Shown: one piece after another, positions 1 to 7,982 of the stretch
Position numbering within the stretch: the stretch's first letter is position 1
How the letters are laid out: each line of letters opens with the position of its first letter
Assembly (NCBI GenBank): GCA_016124645.1
Contig: WGNE01000030.1
Coordinates: forward strand, 1 to 36,104
Length of the DNA: 36,104 nucleotides
Direction: 5' to 3'
Source of the DNA: Alphaproteobacteria bacterium
GTDB lineage: Bacteria; Pseudomonadota; Alphaproteobacteria; Micavibrionales; UBA2020
Made by a program: the position numbers and the translations under genes
Notes under the pieces: model-generated
What the model saw: the letters and a program-made list of their open reading frames with translations, nothing else
The model's database searches: none
Told to the model about the DNA's origin: nothing

Positions 1-1
1 A

Positions 2-532
<531 letters not shown>

Positions 533-770
533 CCTGCGTTCAGATTTTTTTCATAGCGCGTAAAAGGGCGGAAATCCGCCCGGCAGGCGCATGATTTGCC
601 CGCTGTTTTACGGATGCTTAATCATTCATGCCGCAGACTGTATCTGTGCTTCCGCGACCGCAAAGCTGTTGCAAGACAGGGGGGTTGTCGGGCATTCTTG
701 AAGTCGGGGTAACTGCCATGCGCCGCGTTCTGCGGCTCATTGAAAAATCGGGGGTAAGGTCATTCGGGCC
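533..770. other. Intergenic region before the secretion operon
   Basis: 238 bases with no gene I can support. A small perfect hairpin (GGGCGGA/TCCGCCC, 566-581, two-base loop) lies just after the upstream gene but has no T-run after it, so it is at best a weak terminator. The promoter of the secretion operon should lie here; I see no convincing -35/-10 pair. A stretch reading GGGGTAAGG (751-759) may serve as ribosome binding site for the GTG at 771. Confidence 0.4.
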
Positions 771-2201
771 GTGTTCAGAAAACATATGAAATCGATGTCA
801 TCCATTGCGTCCATGCGGTCTTTCATGCGGCCGTTCATCCGGCCTTTCATGCTCGCGACGGCGCTTTGCCTGCCGCTGGCCACGGGGGGGCGCGCGGCCT
901 TTGCCGAAAGCATCGCGGACAGCGTCTCGGCGGCGCTGTCCTCCCACCCGCAGATGCAGGCGGGTAAGGCGACGGTGGCCGCGGCGGCGGACGATGTGCG
1001 CACGCAGAAATCATCCTTCTATCCGACCGTCTCGATCGACGGCTCCACCGGGCGCATTCACGAAAACGACGACACCACCCGCGCCCTGACGGGCGGCTAT
1101 GCGGATTCGTGGAAGACGCAGGCGGGCATCACCGTGACCCAGCCGGTTTTCGCCGGTTTCGGCAACGTCAACAAGTTGGCCGCCGCGCGCGACCGCCAGC
1201 AATCCGCGCTCTACGAGCTGAACGGCAGCGCGGACAGCGTCGCGCTGAAGGCGGCGCGCGCGCATCTCAACCTCATGCGCACGAAAGAGCTCTTGATGCT
1301 GGCCGGCGACTACATGGACCGCATCAAGGAGCGCAAGGAAAGCATCGCCCTTTCCGTCAAGGAAGGCGCGACGAATGAATCGGAACTGCTGCAGGCGCAG
1401 GATATTCTCATGGCCGCGCGCACCACGCGCCTCGGCTACGAGGAAGCCTTCCGCCAGGCGAAGGCGGATTACATCGAGGCCGTGGGCGCCCCGCCCGACC
1501 ATATTCTCTCGATCGGCGCGCCCGCCTGGAACAGGCTGATTCCGCCGACGGAAGACGGCGCGGTGGCGCAGGCGGACGAGAACCCCGCCGTGCAATCCGC
1601 CGCGCGGATCGTGGCCGCGCTGGCAAAAGACGCGGCGGCGGAAAAATCATCCATGCTGCCGCATGTCGATGCGCAGGTCAGCTATTCCGCCATGGACCAG
1701 CGCGACCAGCTGGGCGGCGAGCAGAACACCGCGCAAGCGATGCTGAAGATGTCGTGGAACTTCGCCACCGGCGGCGGCCAGCTTTCCAGCGTGGACCGCA
1801 AGCTGAGCGAGCGCCGCGCGGCCATGGCGAAGCGCGCCGCGGCCCTGCGCATGGCCCAGCACGACGTGCGCCAGAAATACACGGCCATGACCATCGTGGA
1901 CGAGCAGTACGACCTGCTCAGCGACCGCGAAAAGGCGGGCGAGAAGCTGCTGAAGAGCTACCTTGCGCAATACGAGGGCGGACGGCAGACCAACCTGCAG
2001 ATCATCAGCGCCAACGCCCGGCTGTTCGACGCCCGCGCGGCGCGCACGGATGCCTATTACCGCCGGTTGCTCTCGCGCTTCGAGCTTTTGCAGGCGCTGG
2101 GCTGCCTGCGCGATTCCTTCGCGGATATTCCCTCCGCCCCGCCGAAAGAGGCGAAGGCGCCTGCGCCCGCCGCTATGCCGGCGGACAGCAAGGGCGGATG
2201 A
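771..2201 (+). CDS. TolC-family outer membrane channel of a type I secretion system
   Basis: Forms the outer-membrane and periplasmic tunnel through which the ABC transporter/HlyD pair exports protein. It is 476 residues from GTG 771, with a basic Met-rich N-terminus and a hydrophobic signal segment (about residues 27-43, ending GGRAAFA). Two long alpha-helical repeats follow, with TolC-type features such as SWKTQAGITVTQPVFAGF and a second copy near WNFATGGGQLSS. The GTG is preceded by AAGG at 11 bases spacing; ATG 786 or 795 are alternative starts and still leave a complete signal peptide. The stop overlaps the region of the next start (ATG 2203, one base gap), so the genes are coupled. The family is clear; the substrate is inferred from the neighbourhood. 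Confidence 0.9.
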   Translation: MFRKHMKSMSSIASMRSFMRPFIRPFMLATALCLPLATGGRAAFAESIADSVSAALSSHPQMQAGKATVAAAADDVRTQKSSFYPTVSIDGSTGRIHENDDTTRALTGGYADSWKTQAGITVTQPVFAGFGNVNKLAAARDRQQSALYELNGSADSVALKAARAHLNLMRTKELLMLAGDYMDRIKERKESIALSVKEGATNESELLQAQDILMAARTTRLGYEEAFRQAKADYIEAVGAPPDHILSIGAPAWNRLIPPTEDGAVAQADENPAVQSAARIVAALAKDAAAEKSSMLPHVDAQVSYSAMDQRDQLGGEQNTAQAMLKMSWNFATGGGQLSSVDRKLSERRAAMAKRAAALRMAQHDVRQKYTAMTIVDEQYDLLSDREKAGEKLLKSYLAQYEGGRQTNLQIISANARLFDARAARTDAYYRRLLSRFELLQALGCLRDSFADIPSAPPKEAKAPAPAAMPADSKGG

Positions 2202-2202
2202 T

Positions 2203-4383
2203 ATGGTCAAGGGCGCCAGCGACACGGCACGGGGTGCCGAAACGCCCGCCGAAACGCCTGACGGTACGGCTCACCCCGGCGCGGCGCGCCAGGCCGACAG
2301 CTTCCTTGAATCCCTCGTTTTCCTGACCAGTTATTTCGGCCATGCCCGCTCGGCCGAGGCGCTGGCCGCCGGGCTGCCGGTGGAAAAGACCGGCATGACG
2401 CCCAAGCTGTTTTGCGAGGCGGCGCAGCGCGCGGGGTTCCGCGCGCAGGTGGTGCGCCGCCGTCCCTCGCAGGTGCCCTCCGAGGTCATGCCCGCCGTCG
2501 TCGTGCTGAAGTCGAAGGAAGCGGTGCTGCTGGTGCAGCGCGGCAAGGGGCAGGTCAAGCTGATGGACCCCGCCACGCGCAGCGAAACCGTAGTGAGCGC
2601 GAAGGAACTGGAAAAGAAGGCGGCGGGATACGTCATCTACGCCCGCCCGCAGGAAGAAGAGGAAGACGCGCCGCTGTCCCGCCACTGGTTCTGGAGCGAC
2701 GTGCTGGAAAACCTCGGCATCTACGCGCGGGTGCTGCTGGCTTCCTTCCTCATCAACTGCTTCGCGCTGACCAGCCCGATCTTCATCATGAACTTCTACA
2801 ACCGCGTGCTGCCCAACAACGCGCAGGAAACCGGCTGGGTGCTGGCCATCGGCGCGGGCTCCATCTATATCTTCGACTTCGTCATCCGCACGCTGCGCAG
2901 CTATTTCATCGACATCGCGGGCAGGCGGGCGGACGTCATCGTCGGCCAGCGGCTCTACGACCAGGTGCTGGACATGAAGCTGGGCCAGCGGCGCGATTCC
3001 GTGGGCGTGATGGCCAACAGCATGCGCGAATTCGACAGCCTGCGCGAGTTCTTCAATTCCGCGACCATGACGGGTCTGGTCGATTTCCCGTTCTCCTTCC
3101 TGTTCATCGCCGCCATCTGGATGATCGCCGGCGGCACCATCGCCGCGCTGCTGCTGGGCTTTTATTTGCTGGTGCTGGTGACGGGCTACCTCATGCAGCT
3201 GCCGGTGCGGCGCAAGGTGCGCCTCGCCATGCGCACGGCGGAACAAAAACACGGGTTGCTCATCGAAACGCTGGGCAACCTCGAGACCATCCGCGGCGTG
3301 GGGGGCGAGGGGGCGCTGCGCGCCGCCTACAGCCATTACGTCGGCAGGGCGGCGGAAGCGGGGCAGGATTCGCGTTTTTATTCCGGCCTCAGCGTCAATT
3401 TTTCCCTGCTCATCCAGCAACTCAGCGTTATCGTCATCGTCCTCGTCGGCATGTACCTCATCGCCGGGCGCGAGCTCAGCGTGGGCGCGCTCATGGCCTG
3501 CGTCATCCTCAGCTACCGCGCTATCGCGCCCATCGGGCAGGTGGCGGGGCTTATCAGCCGTTATTATCAGGCGCGCTCCGCCTACCGCACGCTGGACGCC
3601 GTCATGAAACTGCCGGTGGAGCGCCCGCGGGGCGTGAAGTTCCTGCACCGCCCCGCGCTGAAGGGGGCCTTCTCCTTCCGCAACGTGGAATTTTCCTACC
3701 CGCGCACCTTCCGGCCGGTTCTGCAGGGCGTCAACCTCAACATCGTGCCGGGCGAGAAGATCGCCGTGGTCGGGCGCATCGGCTCTGGCAAAAGCACGCT
3801 GGTCAAGCTGATGGTCAATTTCTTCGAGCCCTCGCAGGGCACGGTGCTGGTCGATGAGACCGACATGCGACAGATCGACCCCGCCGACCTGCGCCGCAAC
3901 ATCGCCTATATGGGGCAGGACACCACGCTGATGAGCGGCACGGTGCGCGAGAACATCGTGATGGGCCGCCCGCGCGCGACGGACGAGGAGGTGCTGCGCG
4001 TGGCCGAGCTGGCGGGCGTGCATGACTTCATCCGCCACAAGCCGATGGGCTACGACACGCCCGTGGGCGAGCGCGGCGAAGGGCTTTCGGGCGGGCAGCG
4101 GCAGGCGGTGGCGCTGGCGCGCACCTTGTTGATGGACACGCCCGTCCTCATCATGGACGAGCCGACGAATTCGATGGACAGCACGACCGAGGCGCGGGTG
4201 CTGCAGAACATCGCGGCGGATACGCAGGAACGCACCGTCATCATCGTCACGCACAAGCCCGCGCTGTTGCAGCTGGTCACGCGGGTCATCGTCATGGACA
4301 ACGGCCGCATGGTGCTGGACGGCCCGCGCGACGAGGTGCTGGCCGCGCTCTCCTCGGGCAAGGTCGCGGTGCCGCAGGCATAG
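2203..4383 (+). CDS. Type I secretion ABC transporter (permease/ATPase) with degenerate C39-like domain
   Basis: Inner-membrane exporter that uses ATP to push an unfolded substrate into the TolC/HlyD conduit. It is 726 residues from ATG 2203, one base after the TolC-like stop. Residues about 32-150 form a C39 peptidase-like domain without the catalytic Cys (the motif region reads VFLTSYFGH) or the usual His, so it should bind substrate rather than cleave a leader, as in HlyB/LapB types. A six-helix membrane domain spans about 170-450. The nucleotide-binding domain has Walker A GRIGSGKST at 524-532, signature LSGGQRQ at 628-634 and Walker B LIMDEP around Asp652. The HlyD-type gene begins 9 bases downstream. 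The missing protease residues imply an RTX-like substrate with no N-terminal double-Gly leader. Confidence 0.95.
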   Translation: MVKGASDTARGAETPAETPDGTAHPGAARQADSFLESLVFLTSYFGHARSAEALAAGLPVEKTGMTPKLFCEAAQRAGFRAQVVRRRPSQVPSEVMPAVVVLKSKEAVLLVQRGKGQVKLMDPATRSETVVSAKELEKKAAGYVIYARPQEEEEDAPLSRHWFWSDVLENLGIYARVLLASFLINCFALTSPIFIMNFYNRVLPNNAQETGWVLAIGAGSIYIFDFVIRTLRSYFIDIAGRRADVIVGQRLYDQVLDMKLGQRRDSVGVMANSMREFDSLREFFNSATMTGLVDFPFSFLFIAAIWMIAGGTIAALLLGFYLLVLVTGYLMQLPVRRKVRLAMRTAEQKHGLLIETLGNLETIRGVGGEGALRAAYSHYVGRAAEAGQDSRFYSGLSVNFSLLIQQLSVIVIVLVGMYLIAGRELSVGALMACVILSYRAIAPIGQVAGLISRYYQARSAYRTLDAVMKLPVERPRGVKFLHRPALKGAFSFRNVEFSYPRTFRPVLQGVNLNIVPGEKIAVVGRIGSGKSTLVKLMVNFFEPSQGTVLVDETDMRQIDPADLRRNIAYMGQDTTLMSGTVRENIVMGRPRATDEEVLRVAELAGVHDFIRHKPMGYDTPVGERGEGLSGGQRQAVALARTLLMDTPVLIMDEPTNSMDSTTEARVLQNIAADTQERTVIIVTHKPALLQLVTRVIVMDNGRMVLDGPRDEVLAALSSGKVAVPQA

Positions 4384-4392
4384 GAAGGGAAG

Positions 4393-5706
4393 ATGGACAA
4401 GGAAGACATCGCATTCATGTCCGAGCTGGAAGCGGCGGCGCACCTGCGCCCCAGCCGCTCCTCGCAGTTCTTCCTTTTCGCGGTGGCGGGGCTGTTCGTC
4501 TGGCTGTTCGTCTGGGCCGCGACCTCTCAGGTGGACGAGCGCGTGCGCGGCTCGGGGCAGGTGATGCCCTCCAGCGACATACAGGTGGTGCAGAGCCTCG
4601 ACGGCGGCATCGTGAGCGACCTCGACGTGACCGAGGGCCAGCACGTGAAAAAGGGTCAGGTGCTGCTGCGCATCGACGACGTGCAGTTCGCCACGCAGGG
4701 CCGCGGCATCGAGGCGCAGATGGCCGGGCTGAAGGCCAAGCGCGCGCGGCTGCAGGCGCAGGTGTCGGGCAAGCCTTTTTCGCTCGACGACGACTTCGTC
4801 AAAAAATATCCCGATATCGCCGCGAACGAGCAAAAGCTCTACCTCTCCCAGCAGCAGGAGCTGAAGACCGCCGTCGCCATCGTCGAGGATCAGGTGCATG
4901 AGGCGGAGGCGAACCTCGCGCAGGTGCGCGCCAATATCTCGCAGTTCAGCAAGAGCAAGGCCTTGCTGCAAAAAGAGCTCGACATCACCCGCAAGCTGGT
5001 GGCGAAAAAGGCCCAGCCGGAAATCGAGCAGATCAGGCTGGAACGGCAATACAACGACGTGGCGGGCAATCTTTCCGCCGCCTACCAGTCGCAGCAGTCC
5101 TTGGAAGCCAAGCTTTCCGCGGCGCGCAAGCAGGAAGACCAGAAGCGGGGCGATTTCCGCTCGCAGGCGCTGGCCGATCTCAACGACACGGAAACGCGCA
5201 TCGCCGCCATTCGCGAAAGCCTGAAGTCGGTCGAGGACAAGGTGAGCCGCAGCGAGCTGAAATCCCCCGTCGATGGCATCGTGCAGAAGACCTACGTCAA
5301 GACCGTTGGCGGCGTGGTGCAGCCCGCGCAGCGGCTGGTGGAAATCGTGCCGACGGCGAACGATTTGATGATCCGCGCGCGCGTCAGCCCCTCGGACGTG
5401 GCTTTTTTGAAGCCCGGGCAGAAGGTGCGGGTGAGCATCACCGCCTATGAATCGCAGATCTACGGCACGCTGACCGGCAAGCTGGAACGCATCAGCCCCG
5501 ATACGGCGACCGACCAGCGCGGCGACACTTTCTTCGAGATCGACGTGCGCACGGACAAGAATTACCTCGGCGACGCGGCGCACCCGCTGCCCATCGCGCC
5601 CGGCATGGTGGCGGAAACGGAGGTCATCGTCGGCAAGCGCACGATACTGACCTATCTTCTCAAGCCTGTCCTGCGCACCAAAGACCGCGCGTTTACGGAG
5701 AAATGA
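4393..5706 (+). CDS. HlyD-family periplasmic adaptor of the type I secretion system
   Basis: Membrane fusion protein joining the ABC transporter to the TolC-like channel. It is 437 residues, preceded by a strong AGGAAGGGAAG ribosome site. A short cytosolic N-terminus is followed by one membrane helix (about 25-44). A lipoyl/barrel-sandwich half motif (GGIVSDLDVTEG, about 71-95) comes next, then a long coiled coil (about 110-285), the second lipoyl half (SPVDGIVQKTYV) and a beta-barrel with the typical PGMVAETEVIVGKRTILTYL C-terminus. Length and order match HlyD/LapC proteins. The stop TGA (5704-5706) touches the next gene's ATG (5707), so the cyclase gene is almost certainly translated from the same transcript. 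Confidence 0.95.
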   Translation: MDKEDIAFMSELEAAAHLRPSRSSQFFLFAVAGLFVWLFVWAATSQVDERVRGSGQVMPSSDIQVVQSLDGGIVSDLDVTEGQHVKKGQVLLRIDDVQFATQGRGIEAQMAGLKAKRARLQAQVSGKPFSLDDDFVKKYPDIAANEQKLYLSQQQELKTAVAIVEDQVHEAEANLAQVRANISQFSKSKALLQKELDITRKLVAKKAQPEIEQIRLERQYNDVAGNLSAAYQSQQSLEAKLSAARKQEDQKRGDFRSQALADLNDTETRIAAIRESLKSVEDKVSRSELKSPVDGIVQKTYVKTVGGVVQPAQRLVEIVPTANDLMIRARVSPSDVAFLKPGQKVRVSITAYESQIYGTLTGKLERISPDTATDQRGDTFFEIDVRTDKNYLGDAAHPLPIAPGMVAETEVIVGKRTILTYLLKPVLRTKDRAFTEK

Positions 5707-7971
5707 ATGTTAAAGCAACTGCTGGTCAACCGGCGTTTCCAGGTTTTTCTTCTGCTGGCAATGCTCTTCAGCGCGAACTATTTGCAGTACGGCGAGACGA
5801 ATTTTCTCAACCCGTTGCGCAACCTCGTCTTCGACACCTATAACCGCATCTTGCCGCGTCACCCGGGCAACGGCGTGGCCATCGTCGATATCGACGAGGA
5901 TTCTCTTTCCCGCATCGGCCAGTGGCCCTGGCCGCATACCGTCATCGGGGAGCTGACGAAGGACCTGCGGAAAATGGGCGCGCGCTCGGTCGGGTTCGAC
6001 ATCGTTTTCGCCGAGCCGGACCGCACGTCGCCCGGCAACCTCGCGCGCCGGCTTCCCGTCACGCCGGAAACCGGGCCGATCATCGAAAGCCTCGAGACCA
6101 TGCAGGACAATGACGAGGTCTTCGCGAAGGACATCCGCGAGGCGGGGCACGTCTGCCTCGGCTTTGCCGTCTCCAACCAGTCGCGCGACATCTCGCCGTG
6201 GCTGAAGCCGCCGAAATATCTCGTGACGGGCAAGGGGCCGGGCCCCAAGGATTTCGTGCAGAGCGAGACGAACTTCGTCGCGCCGATGCCGGGGCTCGTC
6301 GCGGCGGCCGACGGCGTGGGCGTCTTCGCCGCGCGCCCGGACAGCGACGGCATCATCCGCCGCATTCCCCTGCTGGTCGGGCATATGAACCGCCGGGGCC
6401 AGACATACCAGGTATTCCCGGCCTTGTCGCTGGAAACGCTGCTGCTGGGCGTGGGCGGCAAGGATGCGCCCTACCGGATCAACATGAGCCGGGCGGGGAA
6501 AACCTCCTGGGGCAGCGAGACGACGTTCACGGGCATCCGCAGCCTCGGCGTCGGGGCTTACAATGTGCCGACCGACCTGTCCGGCTATTTCTACATCTAT
6601 TACGCGGGGCACAGGCCGTCGCTTTACATTCCGGCCTGGAAGATATTGAACGGCACGGCCCCCGCGCAAGCGATAAAAGACAAGATCGTGCTTGTCGGCA
6701 CTTCCGCCATCGGCCTGTTCGACCTGCGCTCGAGCCCGATCGACCGCGTCGTGCCCGGCGTGGAAATGCACGCGGAGATCATCGACCAGATCATGCAGCA
6801 GCAATTCCTGAAGCGGCCGTTCATGCTGCAGGCGCAGGAACTGCTGGCGACGGCGCTGGCGGGGATTCTCATCATCTTCCTGATGCCCTACGTCAGCACC
6901 GGCGCGCTGGCGCTGGTCAGCGCGATCTTCATCGCGGGCGGTTTCGTGGGCGGGCTTTATTGCTACCAGAACTACGGCTTGCTGATCGACCCCGTGCTGC
7001 CGACGCTGATCTACCTGACCTTGTTCATCCTCTCCTCCATCCTGACCAACATGCGGTCCGAGGCGCAGAAGAGAGCCATCCGGCAGGCCTTCAGCCATTA
7101 CATCTCGCCGGTGCTGATGGAAGAGCTGGCGGGGAACCCCGAAAAGCTGAAGCTGGGCGGCGAAGTGCGCGAGCTGACCGTGATGTTCACCGACATCCGC
7201 AACTTCACGACGATATCGGAATCGATGGACCCGGCTGACCTCATCAAGATGATGAACGACTTTTTGACCCCCATGACCTCCTGCGTGCTGGAAAACCGCG
7301 GCACCATCGACAAATACATGGGCGACGCCATGATGGCCTTCTGGAACGCGCCGCTGGAAGACCCGGACCACGCGAAGAACGCCTGCCGCGCCGCGCTCGA
7401 CATGGTCAAGTCCCTCGCGCCGGTGAACGAGGCGCAAAAGCAGGCGGCGGAGGCGGCGGGCCGGCCCTTCCACGAATTACGGGCGGGCATCGGGTTGCAC
7501 AGCGGCAAGTCCTCCGTCGGCAACATGGGCTCCAAGCAGCGCTTCGCCTATTCCGCGCTGGGTGACACGGTCAACCTCGCCTCGCGCATGGAAAGCCAGA
7601 CCAAGGGATACGGCGTGAACATCATGATTTCCGAAGGTACGCACAAGCTGGCGCCGGATTTCGCCGTCATCGAGCTGGACCTGCTGACGGTCAAGGGCCG
7701 CAGCGAGCCCGAGCGCGTCTATGCGCTGCTGGGCGATGCGCAGATGCTGGAGGATGCGGCCTTCAAGGACTTCCGCGCCCTGCATGCGCGGATGCTGGAG
7801 ACCTACCGTGCCCGCAAGTGGGACGAGGCTGTCGAAACCGGGAAGGCGTGCGAGAAGCTGCACCCCGAGCTCGGGGGGCTCTACGCGCTCTATCGCCGCC
7901 GCATCGAGATCTACCGCGAAAACCCTCCGCCCGATGGCTGGACGGGCGTCTGGGTCGCGACGGAAAAATAA
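5707..7971 (+). CDS. CHASE2-domain class III adenylate/guanylate cyclase
   Basis: Membrane nucleotide cyclase expected to make cAMP or cGMP in response to a periplasmic signal. It is 754 residues with an N-terminal membrane anchor (about 12-26). A periplasmic CHASE2 sensor follows (motifs VAIVDIDEDSL and GFDIVFAEPDR), then about three membrane helices (roughly 375-450), a linker helix and the class III catalytic domain. Metal-binding Asp496 (FTDIRNF) and Asp540 (GDAMMAFW) and the transition-state Asn/Arg (VNLASR) are present, as is the purine-selecting Lys536 (DKYMGD). The second selecting position reads Ala614 (RFAYSALGD) where adenylate cyclases often have Asp, so cAMP versus cGMP is uncertain. 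It directly abuts the HlyD gene with no gap, tying signalling to secretion. A cyclic-nucleotide-binding EAL protein lies about 3.4 kb away. Confidence 0.93.
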   Translation: MLKQLLVNRRFQVFLLLAMLFSANYLQYGETNFLNPLRNLVFDTYNRILPRHPGNGVAIVDIDEDSLSRIGQWPWPHTVIGELTKDLRKMGARSVGFDIVFAEPDRTSPGNLARRLPVTPETGPIIESLETMQDNDEVFAKDIREAGHVCLGFAVSNQSRDISPWLKPPKYLVTGKGPGPKDFVQSETNFVAPMPGLVAAADGVGVFAARPDSDGIIRRIPLLVGHMNRRGQTYQVFPALSLETLLLGVGGKDAPYRINMSRAGKTSWGSETTFTGIRSLGVGAYNVPTDLSGYFYIYYAGHRPSLYIPAWKILNGTAPAQAIKDKIVLVGTSAIGLFDLRSSPIDRVVPGVEMHAEIIDQIMQQQFLKRPFMLQAQELLATALAGILIIFLMPYVSTGALALVSAIFIAGGFVGGLYCYQNYGLLIDPVLPTLIYLTLFILSSILTNMRSEAQKRAIRQAFSHYISPVLMEELAGNPEKLKLGGEVRELTVMFTDIRNFTTISESMDPADLIKMMNDFLTPMTSCVLENRGTIDKYMGDAMMAFWNAPLEDPDHAKNACRAALDMVKSLAPVNEAQKQAAEAAGRPFHELRAGIGLHSGKSSVGNMGSKQRFAYSALGDTVNLASRMESQTKGYGVNIMISEGTHKLAPDFAVIELDLLTVKGRSEPERVYALLGDAQMLEDAAFKDFRALHARMLETYRARKWDEAVETGKACEKLHPELGGLYALYRRRIEIYRENPPPDGWTGVWVATEK

Positions 7972-7982
7972 TAGTTTTATTC

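Noticed and set aside
718-789. Possible 23-codon leader peptide overlapping ATG 786 of the TolC-type gene
   Set aside because: It has only a poor ribosome site and no regulatory codon run; GTG 771 explains the gene start without it.
2173-5583. Very long open frame on the minus strand (over 1100 codons) opposite the ABC and HlyD genes
   Set aside because: It is antisense to two certain genes, its translation is Arg/His/Ala-rich with no domain, and such frames arise from high third-position GC.
5710-7473. Minus-strand frame of almost 590 codons opposite the cyclase gene
   Set aside because: It is antisense to a well-defined CHASE2 cyclase and has composition typical of reverse-strand reading.
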